A stretch of 64,000 nt of DNA from Desulfovibrio desulfuricans (GCF_024460775.1 NZ_JANFYZ010000001.1:186001-250000), one strand, 5' to 3'. Positions 1-9,857 are shown, numbered from the stretch's first letter. Made by a program: numbers and translations. Notes: a model not told the origin generated them from the letters alone.

Positions 1-690
1 TTTTGCGGCGGGCGATGCCAGCATGTTGTACACGCCCGTGCCGCCTGCGGATTCGCCCGCTATGGTCACGTTGTTCGGGTCGCCGCCAAATGCGGCTATG
101 TTGTCGCGCACCCAGCGCAGGGCGGCAATCTGGTCTGAAACGCCGCAGTTGGATTCAAACCTCTTGTCGTACATGGAAAAATCATAAAAACCCAAGGGGC
201 CGACGCGGTAGTTGAAATTGACAAAGACCACGCCGTCTCTGGCAAAGGACGCGCCGTCGTACATGGGGTCGCTGCCTTCGCCCATGTGGTACGCGCCGCC
301 GTATATCCATACGAATACAGGCAGCTTGGCTTCTTTGGCGGCGGTCAGCGGCGCCCATACGTTGAGGTACAGGCAGTCTTCGCTGGCAGGAACCCGCGAA
401 CGCTCAAGCCCGAACATGTTCATGTACTGGATAGGTTTGTTGCCAAAGGCCACGCACTTTTTAACGTCCTGCCAGGGCGTAGGCGGCTGGTTGCGCCGAA
501 AGCGCAGTTCGCCCACTGGCGGTGCGGCATAAGGAATGCCAAGCCATGTTTTGACGCCAGCCGCCGCAAAACCTTGCACCTTGCCGTACTGTGTGGCTGC
601 AAGGGTGTCGGCGGACGTTTCATGCCGGGATACTGGACGGGCACAGGCACACAAGAGCAACACCACCAGGATGAGGATGCGGTTTTTCAT
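1..690 (-). CDS. Type B carboxylesterase lipoprotein (5' part, runs off the window)
   Basis: This is the first 230 codons of a carboxylesterase/lipase of the alpha/beta-hydrolase type B family, which hydrolyses carboxylic esters. The N-terminus (MKNRILILVVLLLCACARP) is a short lipoprotein signal. A lipobox-like LCAC puts the lipidated cysteine near residue 16, so the enzyme should be membrane-anchored on the periplasmic side. Family features in order are the conserved GIPYA segment near residue 52, an SEDCLYLNVW block around residues 103-112, the oxyanion-hole GG(A) around residue 131, and the nucleophile elbow GESAGG with Ser214. The acid and His of the triad lie beyond position 1. The gene is truncated only by the window edge. 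Start chosen at the ATG that opens the signal peptide. Substrate unknown. Confidence 0.9.
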   Translation of the reverse strand, partial: MKNRILILVVLLLCACARPVSRHETSADTLAATQYGKVQGFAAAGVKTWLGIPYAAPPVGELRFRRNQPPTPWQDVKKCVAFGNKPIQYMNMFGLERSRVPASEDCLYLNVWAPLTAAKEAKLPVFVWIYGGAYHMGEGSDPMYDGASFARDGVVFVNFNYRVGPLGFYDFSMYDKRFESNCGVSDQIAALRWVRDNIAAFGGDPNNVTIAGESAGGTGVYNMLASPAAK

Positions 691-897
691 GAACGTTCCT
701 GAAAAGGGACAATGGGACGCTTCACAGGGTCACTTGCCTGTACAGGAGTTTGCCTCGCAGGCGCACTGCAACAGACCGCCCGCTGCAGAACGTTTTGCAA
801 ATGTGGCGTGTTGCGGACAAAAACGCAAGGAGCGTTTGCCTGTGCGTTTGAGCTAACTTGCATGCCGCCGCATGCCGTTCCACCTGCAAAACAAAGA

Positions 898-932
898 TTC
901 CCGGTCTGCGCCGTGCAAGCGCAAACCGGGAA
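898..932 (-). terminator. Intrinsic terminator of the chemoreceptor gene
   Basis: A 14-bp stem with one mismatch (TTCCCGGTCTGCGC paired with GCGCAAACCGGGAA) and a 7-nt loop lies about 22 bp past the stop codon at 955. Read on the minus strand it is followed by a T-rich stretch, as expected for a Rho-independent terminator. Confidence 0.75.
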
Positions 933-954
933 CCAGAATGACGGGGAGAGCAGC

Positions 955-2763
955 CTAGCCCTGCTTCATCTCCTGAATAAGGGCGGCGAGCTTTTTGGCC
1001 TGCTCGGTGAGGTCGGCAACGGCTGTGGAAGCCTGATTCATGGCCTCTGCCGTCAGGCGCGAAACCTCATTGACCTCAACAATGCTGCGGTTGATTTCTT
1101 CGCTTGCTGCCGACTGTTCTTCACTGGCGGCGGCAATGGCGTTCACCTGATCTGCCGTGGCGGTCACAACTTCCACAATGCCTTGCAGGGCCGCGCCGGA
1201 TTGCCCGGCCAGATCCGTAGCCACGCCGATGGAGCCCACAGCGTTTTCAACACCCTTCATGCTTTTGGCGGTGCTGTCCTGAATGGCCTGAATGGCCTTG
1301 GCCACATCGCTTGTGGAAACCATGGTCTTTTCCGCCAGCTTGCGCACTTCGTCCGCCACAACGGCAAAGCCCCTGCCGGCATCGCCAGCACGGGCGGCCT
1401 CGATGGCCGCGTTCAGCGCCAGCAGATTGGTCTGGTCCGCAATGTCGGAAATGACGCCCATAATCTGGTTAATGGCCTGCGCGTGCTCGTTCAGGCGGTT
1501 CATGTCTTCCTTGAGTGAAAGCGAATGGGTCTGCACTTCTGTGATGCTTTCCACGGCGTTTTGCACGATCTTTGCGCCAGCAAGAGCCTTGTCGCGGGTT
1601 TCAAGCGATGCGCCAGATGCCAGCCCGGCGTTTCTGGCAACGTCCTGAACTGTGGCGTTCATTTCATTCATGGCAGTGGCTGCGCCAGAAAGCATCTTGG
1701 AAGATTCTTCCGCGCCTTCATCAGATCGTTTGATCTGGTGCGAGAGATCAGATGAAGCGGAGGAGAGCGCCTCGGCAATGGATTCAAGCTGATGGGCGGC
1801 AGCGAGCATGCCTTCCCTCCGGGCAGATTCCGCACGCAGCTTGGCTTCTTCGGCTGCGGCCTGCGCTACTTTTGCGTGATCCAGAGCTTCAGCGGCCTGA
1901 CGGGTTTTGTCTGCTGCTTCTTCAATGCGGCCATGCAGGTTTTCTATCATCATGCCCAGCGAACTATTGAGCCGCCGGATTTCGAGCGGACAGGATGCTG
2001 TGAGTGCGGGCAGGGCGGCCTCCTGACCTTGGGCGACCTTTTCCGCTTCGCCGGTGATTTGCCGCAAGGGCAGGCAGATAATGCGGGTAATCAGCCATGC
2101 AAAGCCAAGAATGATAGCAAGGATGCCCCCGCCAATAAGCAGCTCAAGGTTATCGTAATGGTCATTTCTCTCGGCAACCAGATTGGCAACACGGGTGCGT
2201 TCCGCCTCAACGCTGTCGATATACACGCCAGTGCCGATGATGACGTCAGTGCCTGGTATCATGCGTGTGTATGCCAGTTTGGGCTGTATGCCAGCCCCCG
2301 GCTTGTCAAAGCGGTAAGCCACAAACGCTCCGCCCTTTTTGGCGGCTTCAATCAACTCGCGTATAAAATAGACTCCGTCGCTATCCTTGAGATCAATAAC
2401 GTTTTTGCCGTTCTGCGCCTTGTTGGTGGGCACATTTATACGGGTGCCGTCTGTTTTGTAGGTAAACAGGTACCCCTCGTCGTTGGGAAAGAAACGCTGA
2501 TAATCTGTGTATTTTTCAATCAGCGCGTACTGCTCCTTGGGGTCAGAAACTCCCTTGAGCCTGTCGGCAAGATCTTGCGCGGCAACATCCACAACACTTT
2601 TCAGGCCGTATTCATATTTTGACTGCAATGCAGCCGAAAGCTGGGGAATGGTTACTTCCGTAAAAACCAGTGTGGACATGTGGGTGTTGGTGAAAAAAAG
2701 GGTTGCCATGCCTACGACAAACCCACAGCAAAGGGTAACAAGCCACATTCTCACATTCATCAT
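955..2763 (-). CDS. Methyl-accepting chemotaxis protein with periplasmic Cache domain
   Basis: A transmembrane chemoreceptor of about 602 residues that senses a small molecule in the periplasm and signals to CheW/CheA. A first membrane helix (about 6-26) is followed by a single Cache-type sensor domain (about 30-200; hallmark stretch around DEGYLFTY). A second helix (about 207-230), a HAMP-like linker (231-285) and a long coiled coil lead into the MCP signalling domain. The hairpin tip is the usual conserved one ([18 protein letters not shown]). The protein ends LIQEMKQG and lacks the CheR-binding NWETF-type pentapeptide. Two adjacent ATGs follow a GAGG ribosome site; the second has the better spacing. 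Ligand not predictable. Confidence 0.93.
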   Translation of the reverse strand: MMNVRMWLVTLCCGFVVGMATLFFTNTHMSTLVFTEVTIPQLSAALQSKYEYGLKSVVDVAAQDLADRLKGVSDPKEQYALIEKYTDYQRFFPNDEGYLFTYKTDGTRINVPTNKAQNGKNVIDLKDSDGVYFIRELIEAAKKGGAFVAYRFDKPGAGIQPKLAYTRMIPGTDVIIGTGVYIDSVEAERTRVANLVAERNDHYDNLELLIGGGILAIILGFAWLITRIICLPLRQITGEAEKVAQGQEAALPALTASCPLEIRRLNSSLGMMIENLHGRIEEAADKTRQAAEALDHAKVAQAAAEEAKLRAESARREGMLAAAHQLESIAEALSSASSDLSHQIKRSDEGAEESSKMLSGAATAMNEMNATVQDVARNAGLASGASLETRDKALAGAKIVQNAVESITEVQTHSLSLKEDMNRLNEHAQAINQIMGVISDIADQTNLLALNAAIEAARAGDAGRGFAVVADEVRKLAEKTMVSTSDVAKAIQAIQDSTAKSMKGVENAVGSIGVATDLAGQSGAALQGIVEVVTATADQVNAIAAASEEQSAASEEINRSIVEVNEVSRLTAEAMNQASTAVADLTEQAKKLAALIQEMKQG

Positions 2764-3307
2764 TTACCTCGCAGGGGGGAATAATCATATTTTATGAAAT
2801 GCGTTATCAGATGTCTTTTAAAAGGGCATAAATTCTGCCCAGCTAAGTCTGATTCTAAAAAAAATATCGGACAATGCCAATATTATGTTATGGCAATATG
2901 TCAAATTTGCAAAAAAATTTGCACATTGTGAGATCTTTGCAGAACTTTACGAGTTTTTTCACGTACAACCACCAGTTTTTATACGTGGTATCAAAACATA
3001 AACACTGTAGCTTTTTTTTGATGCATGACATCAATTTATTCTTGCCCATCGAAAAGGTTTGTAGCAAACTCAATTTCCCCCCTGCGCCAGAGGCCGAACG
3101 CAACCGCCAGTGTGGATCCGCCGGTTGGAGCGCAGAGGCTGTCTTTGACAGTCCCATGCTTCAACTCGTGGTGCGTTTTGGTCATGTCTTCAGACTATAC
3201 CAAAAGGTCAGTCAACATTGCACCCTACGAGAGGGTCCATTCGCGTCCCTGTAGCCCAGTTTTGCGGGCTGGTCTTCAAGTGACGCATTTTCCCGAGGTT
3301 AACAGCT
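2764..3307. other. Intergenic region between divergent chemoreceptor and glutamate synthase genes
   Basis: No convincing gene. The half next to the chemoreceptor is AT-rich and should hold its promoter. The half before the glutamate synthase start has two small hairpins in what would be the leader: ACCCT/AGGGT at 3222-3236 and AGCCC/GGGCT at 3253-3270. No known riboswitch family was recognised. A GAGG ribosome site precedes the ATG at 3308. Confidence 0.5.
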
Positions 3308-4414
3308 ATGTGCAGAATTGGTTCCATCAAGAGCAAGACGCCTGTACCCCCCTCAATGGCGCTCAATCTAATGCTGCCGCAGCAGGAAGGGCATGACAAC
3401 TCCGGTTTTGCTATGGTTATGCAAGACCTGGAGGGCGTGTTCAGCCACTACAAAGACAAACCCCTGCTTTCATTGGCCTGCACCCCCGAGGGCGTGCAAC
3501 TGGTCAACGACTACATGGAAGAAAAGGGTTTTGTGCAGGTTGCCCAGTGGGTGCCTGAAGTGGACAAACGCCCCGGCCTCAAGATTGAGGCCATGCCCCG
3601 TTACGTCTTCCGCAACTATGACTACCCGGAGGAATACCGCTCCCGTAGTCAGGAAGATCGCGAAAACCTGCTGCTGGACACGCGCCTTGAGCTGCGGGAC
3701 TTATTGGCCGAGAAACAGAATGGCTTTGTCTATTCGTTCTGGCCCGATGTGCTGACCCTTAAAGAAATCGGTGATCCTGCCGACATAGCTGTATATTTTC
3801 GACTATGGAAAGACGATGGCCGCCTGACCGCGCGCAACATCGTGACCCAGTGCCGCCAGAACACCAACTACGCCATCGTGCGTTACGCGGCGCATCCCTT
3901 CTTTTTGCAGGGCTACACTGTGTGCGCCAACGGCGAGAACACGTTTTTCACCAAGAACAAAGAGTTCCAGAAGTCGCTGCACAGGGGCTATGTGGGTTTT
4001 GAATCCGACTCGCAGAACTTTCTGTACACCTTGCACTATGTCTTGCATGAGCTGCGTTGGCCCATCAAGTATTACAAGCACGTGATCACGCCCCTGCCTT
4101 TTGTGGAGGCGGAACAGCGCGCTGACCGCAAGGTGCTGAATCTTATTCGCGAATCCCTTGCGCACATGGAGATCAACGGCCCCAACACCATCATCGGCCT
4201 TCTGCCTGACGGCAAGATGATTACCTGCTGCGACTCCAAAAAGCTGCGGCCCGTTGTTGTGGGCGTAAACTCGGACATGGTGGCCATCGCCTCCGAGGTC
4301 TGCGGTCTGAACGCCATCATGCCCGACCGCGACATCTCCAACGACATCTATCCCAATGAACGGGAAATGGTGGTTATTGACAACGATCTGGCGGTGCAGC
4401 GATGGAATCAGTAA
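3308..4414 (+). CDS. Glutamate synthase, glutamine amidotransferase subunit (GltB N-terminal domain as a separate protein)
   Basis: A 368-residue class II (Ntn) glutamine amidotransferase matching the first domain of GltB. It releases ammonia from glutamine for glutamate synthase. Cys2 (MCRIGSI), exposed after removal of Met1, is the expected nucleophile, which fixes the start at 3308; a CCCGAGG ribosome site precedes it. Nearby features include HDNSGFA (about residues 29-35), typical of the substrate pocket. The gene ends inside the start of the next one (13-nt overlap), so translation is probably coupled. In most bacteria this domain is fused to the FMN domain. Here GltB is split, as in archaeal-type and Desulfovibrio glutamate synthases. 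Confidence 0.92.
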   Translation: MCRIGSIKSKTPVPPSMALNLMLPQQEGHDNSGFAMVMQDLEGVFSHYKDKPLLSLACTPEGVQLVNDYMEEKGFVQVAQWVPEVDKRPGLKIEAMPRYVFRNYDYPEEYRSRSQEDRENLLLDTRLELRDLLAEKQNGFVYSFWPDVLTLKEIGDPADIAVYFRLWKDDGRLTARNIVTQCRQNTNYAIVRYAAHPFFLQGYTVCANGENTFFTKNKEFQKSLHRGYVGFESDSQNFLYTLHYVLHELRWPIKYYKHVITPLPFVEAEQRADRKVLNLIRESLAHMEINGPNTIIGLLPDGKMITCCDSKKLRPVVVGVNSDMVAIASEVCGLNAIMPDRDISNDIYPNEREMVVIDNDLAVQRWNQ

Positions 4415-6033
4415 GAACTCAGGACGTAAGTGTTAACGACCTGCGCTGGAAGATAGAATACCGCCCCGATTTGTGCACCATGTGCGGCTCGTGCGTGGCG
4501 GCGTGTACTTTCAACGCCATTGAAGTGGGCATGATGCGCCGCAGCATCACGCTTTCGCGCAAGGCCTTTCCCGACCCGACGCAGGAGCATTCCGCGCGCC
4601 CGGTCATCATGCAAAAGGCCAGCATTCCCAACTCCTGCGTGGGTTGCGGCATGTGCGAAAAAATCTGCCCCAACGCGGCCATCAAACCCGTGCGCAACCA
4701 GGATACACGGTTTCCTGTGCTGGCGCGTCACCACGGCCCCGTCAAACGGGGCGGGCGCACCAACCTGAACCCGCCGCGCACGCTCGATTCCATCTTTGTG
4801 GGTCGCATCAGCCAGATGACCGACCCCGCACTGGATTCCGAGCGTCACACCTTTGATATCCGCTCGCCCCTTGGCCGCGTCATGCTTGCCAAGGAACTGC
4901 CCCTGCGCGTTGACGGCGACAGCCTTGTGCTGACCGAGCGCACCCCTCCGGTGCACTGGATTTACCCCGCCATCTTCAGCGACATGAGCATCGGCGCGCT
5001 CTCCACCCGCGCGTGGGAAGCCATTGCCCTTGCCGCAGCCTATCTTAATGAACACTGCGGCATGCCCGTGCGCATGTGCTCGGGCGAGGGCGGCATGCCC
5101 ATCAAGCTGCTGGAATCCGACCAGCTCAAGTACATGATCTTGCAGATCGCCTCCGGTCACTTTGGCTGGAACCGCATCATCAAGGCCATGCCCCGCATGA
5201 AGACCGACCCGGCAGGCGTGCTCATCAAGATTGGTCAGGGCGCAAAACCCGGCGACGGCGGCCTGCTGCCCGCAGCCAAGGTGGCTCCGCACATTCAGGC
5301 CATCCGTGGCGTACCCAAGGCGACCCTGCATTCGCCGCCGAACCATCAGGGCCTGTATTCCATTGAAGAATCCGTGCAGAAAATGCACCTCTCGCTCAAT
5401 GCGGCCTTTGGCTTCCGCGTGCCGGTGGCCATCAAGTGCGCGGCATCGGCCACGTCTGTTTCCGTTTACAACAACCTGCTGCGCGATCCTTACAAGATCT
5501 GCGGCGGGTTCTTCATCGACGGCATTCAGGGCGGCACTGGCGCTGCCAACGAGGTTTCGCTGGAGCATACCGGGCATCCCATTGTTTCCAAGCTGCGCGA
5601 CTGCTACATGGCTGCCGTTGCCCAGGGGCTTCAGGGGCAGATTCCCCTGTGGGCTGGCGGCGGCATAGGCCTGACCGGAAACGCGGCTGCGGATGCCTTC
5701 AAGATGATCTGCCTTGGCGCCAACGGCGTTATCATCGGCAAGATCCTCATCCAGTTGCTGGGCTGCGTCGGCAATGAGCATGGCCGCTGCAATGCCTGTA
5801 ATACCGGCAAATGTCCCACGGGCATATGCACCCAGGATCCGCGTCTGGTCAAAAGGCTGGATGTGGACAGGGGCGCGCAGAACATTGTGGACTACATGCT
5901 GGCCTTTGACTCCGAACTGCGCAAGCTGCTGGCCCCTGTGGGCAACAGTTCGCTGCCGGTTGGGCGTTCCGACGCCCTGGTTACCACGGACAAGGCTGTG
6001 GCCGACAAGCTGGATATCCAGTACGCCTGTTAG
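4402..6033 (+). CDS. Glutamate synthase, FMN/iron-sulfur central subunit
   Basis: A 543-residue protein carrying the catalytic FMN domain that converts 2-oxoglutarate plus ammonia to glutamate. The N-terminus has two [4Fe-4S] ferredoxin motifs, CTMCGSC (about residues 26-32) and CVGCGMC (about 77-83). The FMN-dependent barrel follows, with the family signatures GAKPGDGG (about 284-291), a PPNHQGLYS segment and GGTGAANE, and then a C-terminal cysteine cluster CNACNTGKCPTGIC for the 3Fe-4S cluster. It overlaps the amidotransferase gene by 13 nt and is followed after 20 nt by the third subunit, so the three form one operon. The N-terminal ferredoxin domain suggests electron entry through ferredoxin-like centres. 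Confidence 0.93.
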   Translation: MESVRTQDVSVNDLRWKIEYRPDLCTMCGSCVAACTFNAIEVGMMRRSITLSRKAFPDPTQEHSARPVIMQKASIPNSCVGCGMCEKICPNAAIKPVRNQDTRFPVLARHHGPVKRGGRTNLNPPRTLDSIFVGRISQMTDPALDSERHTFDIRSPLGRVMLAKELPLRVDGDSLVLTERTPPVHWIYPAIFSDMSIGALSTRAWEAIALAAAYLNEHCGMPVRMCSGEGGMPIKLLESDQLKYMILQIASGHFGWNRIIKAMPRMKTDPAGVLIKIGQGAKPGDGGLLPAAKVAPHIQAIRGVPKATLHSPPNHQGLYSIEESVQKMHLSLNAAFGFRVPVAIKCAASATSVSVYNNLLRDPYKICGGFFIDGIQGGTGAANEVSLEHTGHPIVSKLRDCYMAAVAQGLQGQIPLWAGGGIGLTGNAAADAFKMICLGANGVIIGKILIQLLGCVGNEHGRCNACNTGKCPTGICTQDPRLVKRLDVDRGAQNIVDYMLAFDSELRKLLAPVGNSSLPVGRSDALVTTDKAVADKLDIQYAC

Positions 6034-6053
6034 ACTTTGGCGAGGAGCAGAAC

Positions 6054-8351
6054 ATGCTGCGCGTTAGCACGGTAGACGAACACAAGCGCATGTCCACCCA
6101 GGATTTGCTGCTGGCCATTGAGGCGGCGGTAGAGAAGGGTGAGACTGACTTTTATATTGAGGCCTCGGGCCAGCACGATATCGGCGGCCCCCTGTGGAAC
6201 AAGGAAGGAAAAAAGCTGACCTTCAAGGTCAGCAACCCCGGTCAGCGGGTAGGCTCCATGTGCCTGCCCAACACGGAGATTCTGGTTGAAGGCTCCGCCT
6301 CGGCGGACGTAGGCTGGTTGAACGCGGGCGGGCGCATTGTGGTGCGCGGCGATGCGGGCGACACTGCGGCCCATTGCGCGGCAGCCGGTACTGTTTATAT
6401 TGGTGGCCGCGCGGGTACCCGCTCTGGCTCCCTCATGAAGCACGACCCCCTTTATGAAGCCCCGGAACTCTGGGTGCTCAAGAGCGTGGGCAGCTTCTCT
6501 TTTGAATTCATGGGCGGCGGCAAGGCCGTTGTGTGCGGCCATGACAGCCAGGACATTGCCTCAGTCATGGGCGAACGCTCCTGCGTCGGCATGGTTGGCG
6601 GTGCTGTCTACTTCCGTGGGCCTGTTGGACAGCTGCCCAAGGACGTGCGCCTCAACCCCCTGGATGATGAAGATATCGCCTGGCTTGACGCTGGTCTTGA
6701 CGACTTTCTGATGGCCATTGACCAGCCCAGCCTGCGCAGCGAACTGTGCGACTGGAGCCAGTGGCAGAAGATCACGCCGCTGCCGTTTGAGGAGCGCGGC
6801 CAGAAGGAAGTTGTGAGCCTTGGGCAGTTCCGCAGCAAGGAATGGATACCCAGCGGTATTTTCAGCGATGTTGCCCCCGATGACTTTATGGTCAACGGGC
6901 TGGTGGCGCGCGGCGATTACCGCCTGCGTGTGCCCATGTGGCAGAACGCCGAGTTTGCCGCCCCTTGCGAATTCAACTGTCCGGCATCCATCCCTACCCA
7001 GCGCAGACTTAATCTTCTGCGTGAAGGTAATGTGGAAGAAGCCTACCGCATGGTGCTGGATTACACGCCGTTCCCCGGTTCCGTCTGCGGCAGCGTGTGC
7101 CCCAACCCCTGCATGCAGAGCTGCACGCGCACTGATCTGGACAGCCCCGTGCAGATCGGCAAGCTCGGCTCCTGTTCTGCGGACATCACGGTCGATAAGC
7201 CCAAAACCCGCACCGGCAAGCACATTGGCGTGATCGGCGGCGGTGTTGGCGGCCTCACGGCTGCCTGGCAGCTTGCCCGCCTGGGCCACGACGTCACCGT
7301 GTACGAAGCCGACTCCGTCATGGGCGGCAAGCTTGAGCAGGTGATTCCCCGTGCCCGTCTGAACCATGACCTGCTGCGCAAGGAACTCAAGCGCATTGAG
7401 GACATGGGCGTGACCTTTGTGAACAATTGCCCTGTTGACGCCAAAAAGTTCGAGGAACTGCGCAAAAAGCACTCTGCCCTGGTGGTCGCCACCGGCGGGC
7501 ATGTGCCGCGCATCTTCCCCTGGCCCGGACACGAAAAGATCGTGGCTGGCATCGACTTTCTGAAAGCCATCAACAAGGGCGAAAAGCCCGCCGTGCCCGA
7601 CAGCGTGATTGTTATCGGTTGCGGCAACGCGGGTATGGACGCCGCAGTGGGCGCATACGCCATGGGCGCCAAGCAGGTGACCTGCATCGACGTGCAGAAG
7701 CCCGCCGCCTTTGCTCACGAAATTGAGCATGTTGAAGGGCTGGGCGGCAAGCTTGTGTGGCCCGTGCAGACCAAGGAAGTCACCGATAACGGCATCATCA
7801 CCCAGGAAGGGACGCTCATCCCGGGCAAGATGGTCATTATCACCATTGGCGAATCGCCCGACCTTTCATATCTGCCGGAAGGTCTGGAAAAGTTCCGCGA
7901 ATGGATCGTGCCCAAGCCCGACCTCAGCGTCATGGATGGCGTTTTTGCGGTGGGCGATGTTATCAAGCCCGGCCTGCTGGTGCATGCCATTGGCACGGGC
8001 CGCGATGCCGCCTTTGCCGCGGATGCCTTTGTGCGCGGCGAAACCTACACGCCGGAAAAGAAAAAGCTCGTGCCTTCCACGCGTCTGCACACGGCCTATT
8101 TTGCCAAGTGCCATGACCGTGACCTGCCCACGCCGCAGGATGAATTCTCCCGCTGCGTGAGCTGCGGCACCTGCCGCGACTGCAAGATGTGCCTCAAATC
8201 CTGCCCGGAGAAGGCCATTGACCGTAAAGAAACCGCTGGCGGCGGATTTGAATACGTTTCTGATCCTGCCCGCTGTATCGGTTGCGGCATCTGCGCAGGC
8301 ATCTGCCCTTGCGGCATCTGGACCATGTATCCCAACTGGGACATGAGCTAG
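6054..8351 (+). CDS. Glutamate synthase GXGXG domain fused to GltD-like flavoprotein and ferredoxin
   Basis: A 765-residue fusion. Residues 1 to about 250 are the GltB C-terminal GXGXG helix (repeated G-x-x-x-G turns, e.g. GGRIVVRG, GGRAGTRSG). From about 305 comes a GltD-type cysteine-rich segment (CEFNCPASIP, CGSVCPNPC), then the FAD-binding GVIGGGVGGL near 391 and a second nucleotide-binding GCGNAGMDAA near 523. The C-terminus from about 700 has further cysteine motifs (CVSCGTCRDCKMC, CIGCGICAGIC) for [4Fe-4S] clusters. It should pass electrons from NAD(P)H or ferredoxin to the FMN subunit and supply its structural helix. Last gene of the operon; a strong terminator follows. The GXGXG-GltD fusion differs from the classic E. 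coli GltB/GltD layout. Confidence 0.9.
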   Translation: MLRVSTVDEHKRMSTQDLLLAIEAAVEKGETDFYIEASGQHDIGGPLWNKEGKKLTFKVSNPGQRVGSMCLPNTEILVEGSASADVGWLNAGGRIVVRGDAGDTAAHCAAAGTVYIGGRAGTRSGSLMKHDPLYEAPELWVLKSVGSFSFEFMGGGKAVVCGHDSQDIASVMGERSCVGMVGGAVYFRGPVGQLPKDVRLNPLDDEDIAWLDAGLDDFLMAIDQPSLRSELCDWSQWQKITPLPFEERGQKEVVSLGQFRSKEWIPSGIFSDVAPDDFMVNGLVARGDYRLRVPMWQNAEFAAPCEFNCPASIPTQRRLNLLREGNVEEAYRMVLDYTPFPGSVCGSVCPNPCMQSCTRTDLDSPVQIGKLGSCSADITVDKPKTRTGKHIGVIGGGVGGLTAAWQLARLGHDVTVYEADSVMGGKLEQVIPRARLNHDLLRKELKRIEDMGVTFVNNCPVDAKKFEELRKKHSALVVATGGHVPRIFPWPGHEKIVAGIDFLKAINKGEKPAVPDSVIVIGCGNAGMDAAVGAYAMGAKQVTCIDVQKPAAFAHEIEHVEGLGGKLVWPVQTKEVTDNGIITQEGTLIPGKMVIITIGESPDLSYLPEGLEKFREWIVPKPDLSVMDGVFAVGDVIKPGLLVHAIGTGRDAAFAADAFVRGETYTPEKKKLVPSTRLHTAYFAKCHDRDLPTPQDEFSRCVSCGTCRDCKMCLKSCPEKAIDRKETAGGGFEYVSDPARCIGCGICAGICPCGIWTMYPNWDMS

Positions 8352-8388
8352 ACCTCTGGCGGGCTTTTTGCCTGCCCTGAATGAATGC

Positions 8389-8433
8389 AAAGCCCCCTTT
8401 CTCCCACAAAACGGGTAAGAAAGGGGGCTTTTT
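8389..8433 (+). terminator. Strong intrinsic terminator after the glutamate synthase operon
   Basis: A perfect 13-bp stem (AAAGCCCCCTTTC with GAAAGGGGGCTTT) and a loop of about 17 nt, followed by a run of T, 38 bp past the stop codon. Confidence 0.9.
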
Positions 8434-8593
8434 GCGCCATTAGCGCCGGGCATCCTGCACTTTTGTTTAAAACAGAATTATTGCATACTGCCCACAGGCA
8501 CGATTTCTTTGTTTCAGACCGCAATACAATTGTGTCCCTTTATACGCAATCGCAGTATGCGGTTTCACAGCCAGTCTTAGCAGGAGAAGTCCA

Positions 8594-9103
8594 ATGGACG
8601 TTTTTGAAGCGCTGTTTACCCGGCGCAGCATACGTAAATTCACGGCTGAGCCTGTGAGCGATGAAGACTTGCAGCTCGTACTCAAGGCCGCCATGTGCGC
8701 GCCTAGCGCACACAACAAGCAACCCTGGCACTTTGTGGTTGTGCGCGACAAAGCTCTGCTTGCCTCCATTGCCGAGCGGCACCCCTATGCCAAAATGGCC
8801 GCTGAAGCGCCTGTGGTTATTGTGGTCTGCGCCAATCCAGATGAAGCCAAAGCTCCCGGCTACTGGCAGCAGGACTGCACTGCTGCGCTGGAGAACATGC
8901 TGATTGCCGCGCGTGGCCTGAACCTTGGCACGGTGTGGTGCGGTATGTACCCCTTTGAAGACCGCGTTGAACCTATCCGCGACCTGCTCAATGTTCCGGC
9001 CCAGATCAACATGCTCGGTCTTGTGGTCATGGGGCACCCTGCGCAGCCCTTTGCCGAGGCGGACAGATTCAACGAAAGCAAGGTTCACCTGAACGGCTGG
9101 TAA
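8594..9103 (+). CDS. Nitroreductase-family flavoprotein
   Basis: A short FMN-dependent nitroreductase-like protein of 169 residues. It begins with the family's typical TRRSIRKFTAEPV block (residues 9-21), followed by CAPSAHNKQPW (about 35-45), both of which contact FMN. The C-terminal half has the GLVVMGHP strand typical of the fold. Members reduce nitro compounds, quinones or flavins with NAD(P)H; the physiological substrate cannot be told. An AGGAG ribosome site lies just before the ATG. The acetyltransferase gene follows after 34 nt, so the two may be co-transcribed. Confidence 0.9.
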   Translation: MDVFEALFTRRSIRKFTAEPVSDEDLQLVLKAAMCAPSAHNKQPWHFVVVRDKALLASIAERHPYAKMAAEAPVVIVVCANPDEAKAPGYWQQDCTAALENMLIAARGLNLGTVWCGMYPFEDRVEPIRDLLNVPAQINMLGLVVMGHPAQPFAEADRFNESKVHLNGW

Positions 9104-9137
9104 ACAGCTTTACTCCGCAACATCGAGGCCTGGACTC

Positions 9138-9701
9138 ATGGATTCACAACCTTTGCGCCCCGGCGCGGGCTGTGCGCCGCACATTGTTGTGGATGACGCG
9201 CAACCGGATGATATGGCGGCAGTGCAGGGCATTTACGCCTGGCATGTGCTACACGGGCTGGCGACGTTTGAAGAACTGCCACCCAGTGTGGAAGAAATGG
9301 GGCGCCGCCGTCAGGCCGTGCTTGCTCTTGGTTTGCCCTATCTGGTGGCCCGTCAGGACAATACTGTTGTGGGCTATTGTTACGCCGGGCTGTACGGCAC
9401 GCGGTCTGCTTTCAGATTCTGTCTGGAAGATTCCATCTATGTTGCCCAACAGGCAATGGGGCAAGGTCTTGGGCATGCGCTGCTGCAAACGCTCATTGCG
9501 CGGTGCGAGCGCGGCCCCTGGCGGCAGATGGTGGCTGTTATCGGCAACAGCGGCAACGCTGGTTCCATTGCCCTGCATGCGGCGCACGGCTTCAGGCACG
9601 CGGGTGTGCTCCAGTCCGCGGGCTACAAGCTCGGCCAGTGGGTTGATGTTGTGCTGATGCAGCGGGCACTGGGCCTTGGAGACACCACCAAGGCACTGTA
9701 G
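9138..9701 (+). CDS. GNAT-family N-acetyltransferase (phosphinothricin acetyltransferase-like)
   Basis: A 187-residue acetyl-CoA-dependent acetyltransferase. The region VDDAQPDDMAAVQGIYAWHV and the later FRFCLEDSIYVAQQ segment resemble the Pat/Bar subgroup, whose members acetylate small amines or amino-acid analogues. The acetyl-CoA loop is AMGQGLGHALL (about residues 112-122), and NSGNAGSIALH follows near 137. It lies 34 nt after the nitroreductase and before a bidirectional terminator. Substrate unknown; phosphinothricin or methionine sulfoximine are possibilities from the family only. Confidence 0.85.
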   Translation: MDSQPLRPGAGCAPHIVVDDAQPDDMAAVQGIYAWHVLHGLATFEELPPSVEEMGRRRQAVLALGLPYLVARQDNTVVGYCYAGLYGTRSAFRFCLEDSIYVAQQAMGQGLGHALLQTLIARCERGPWRQMVAVIGNSGNAGSIALHAAHGFRHAGVLQSAGYKLGQWVDVVLMQRALGLGDTTKAL

Positions 9702-9750
9702 CGGCAAAACCGTTGCATCAGGAATTGCCGCGCATTATAGCGTAAACAAA

Positions 9751-9813
9751 AAAGCCTGTTGCGGTAAGGAATGTGTCCTTCTCAGGAATATTCCAAACCG
9801 CAACAGGCCTTTG
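9751..9813. terminator. Bidirectional terminator between convergent acetyltransferase and gdhA genes
   Basis: A 12-bp stem GCCTGTTGCGGT (9754-9765) with ACCGCAACAGGC (9797-9808). A-rich sequence lies on the left and T-rich on the right, so it can stop transcription from both sides. The loop contains a smaller AAGGA/TCCTT hairpin. Confidence 0.75.
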
Positions 9814-9857
9814 TTATTCTTGCAGGCAGGCTCAGGGCATAACTGCCAACCGTAGTG

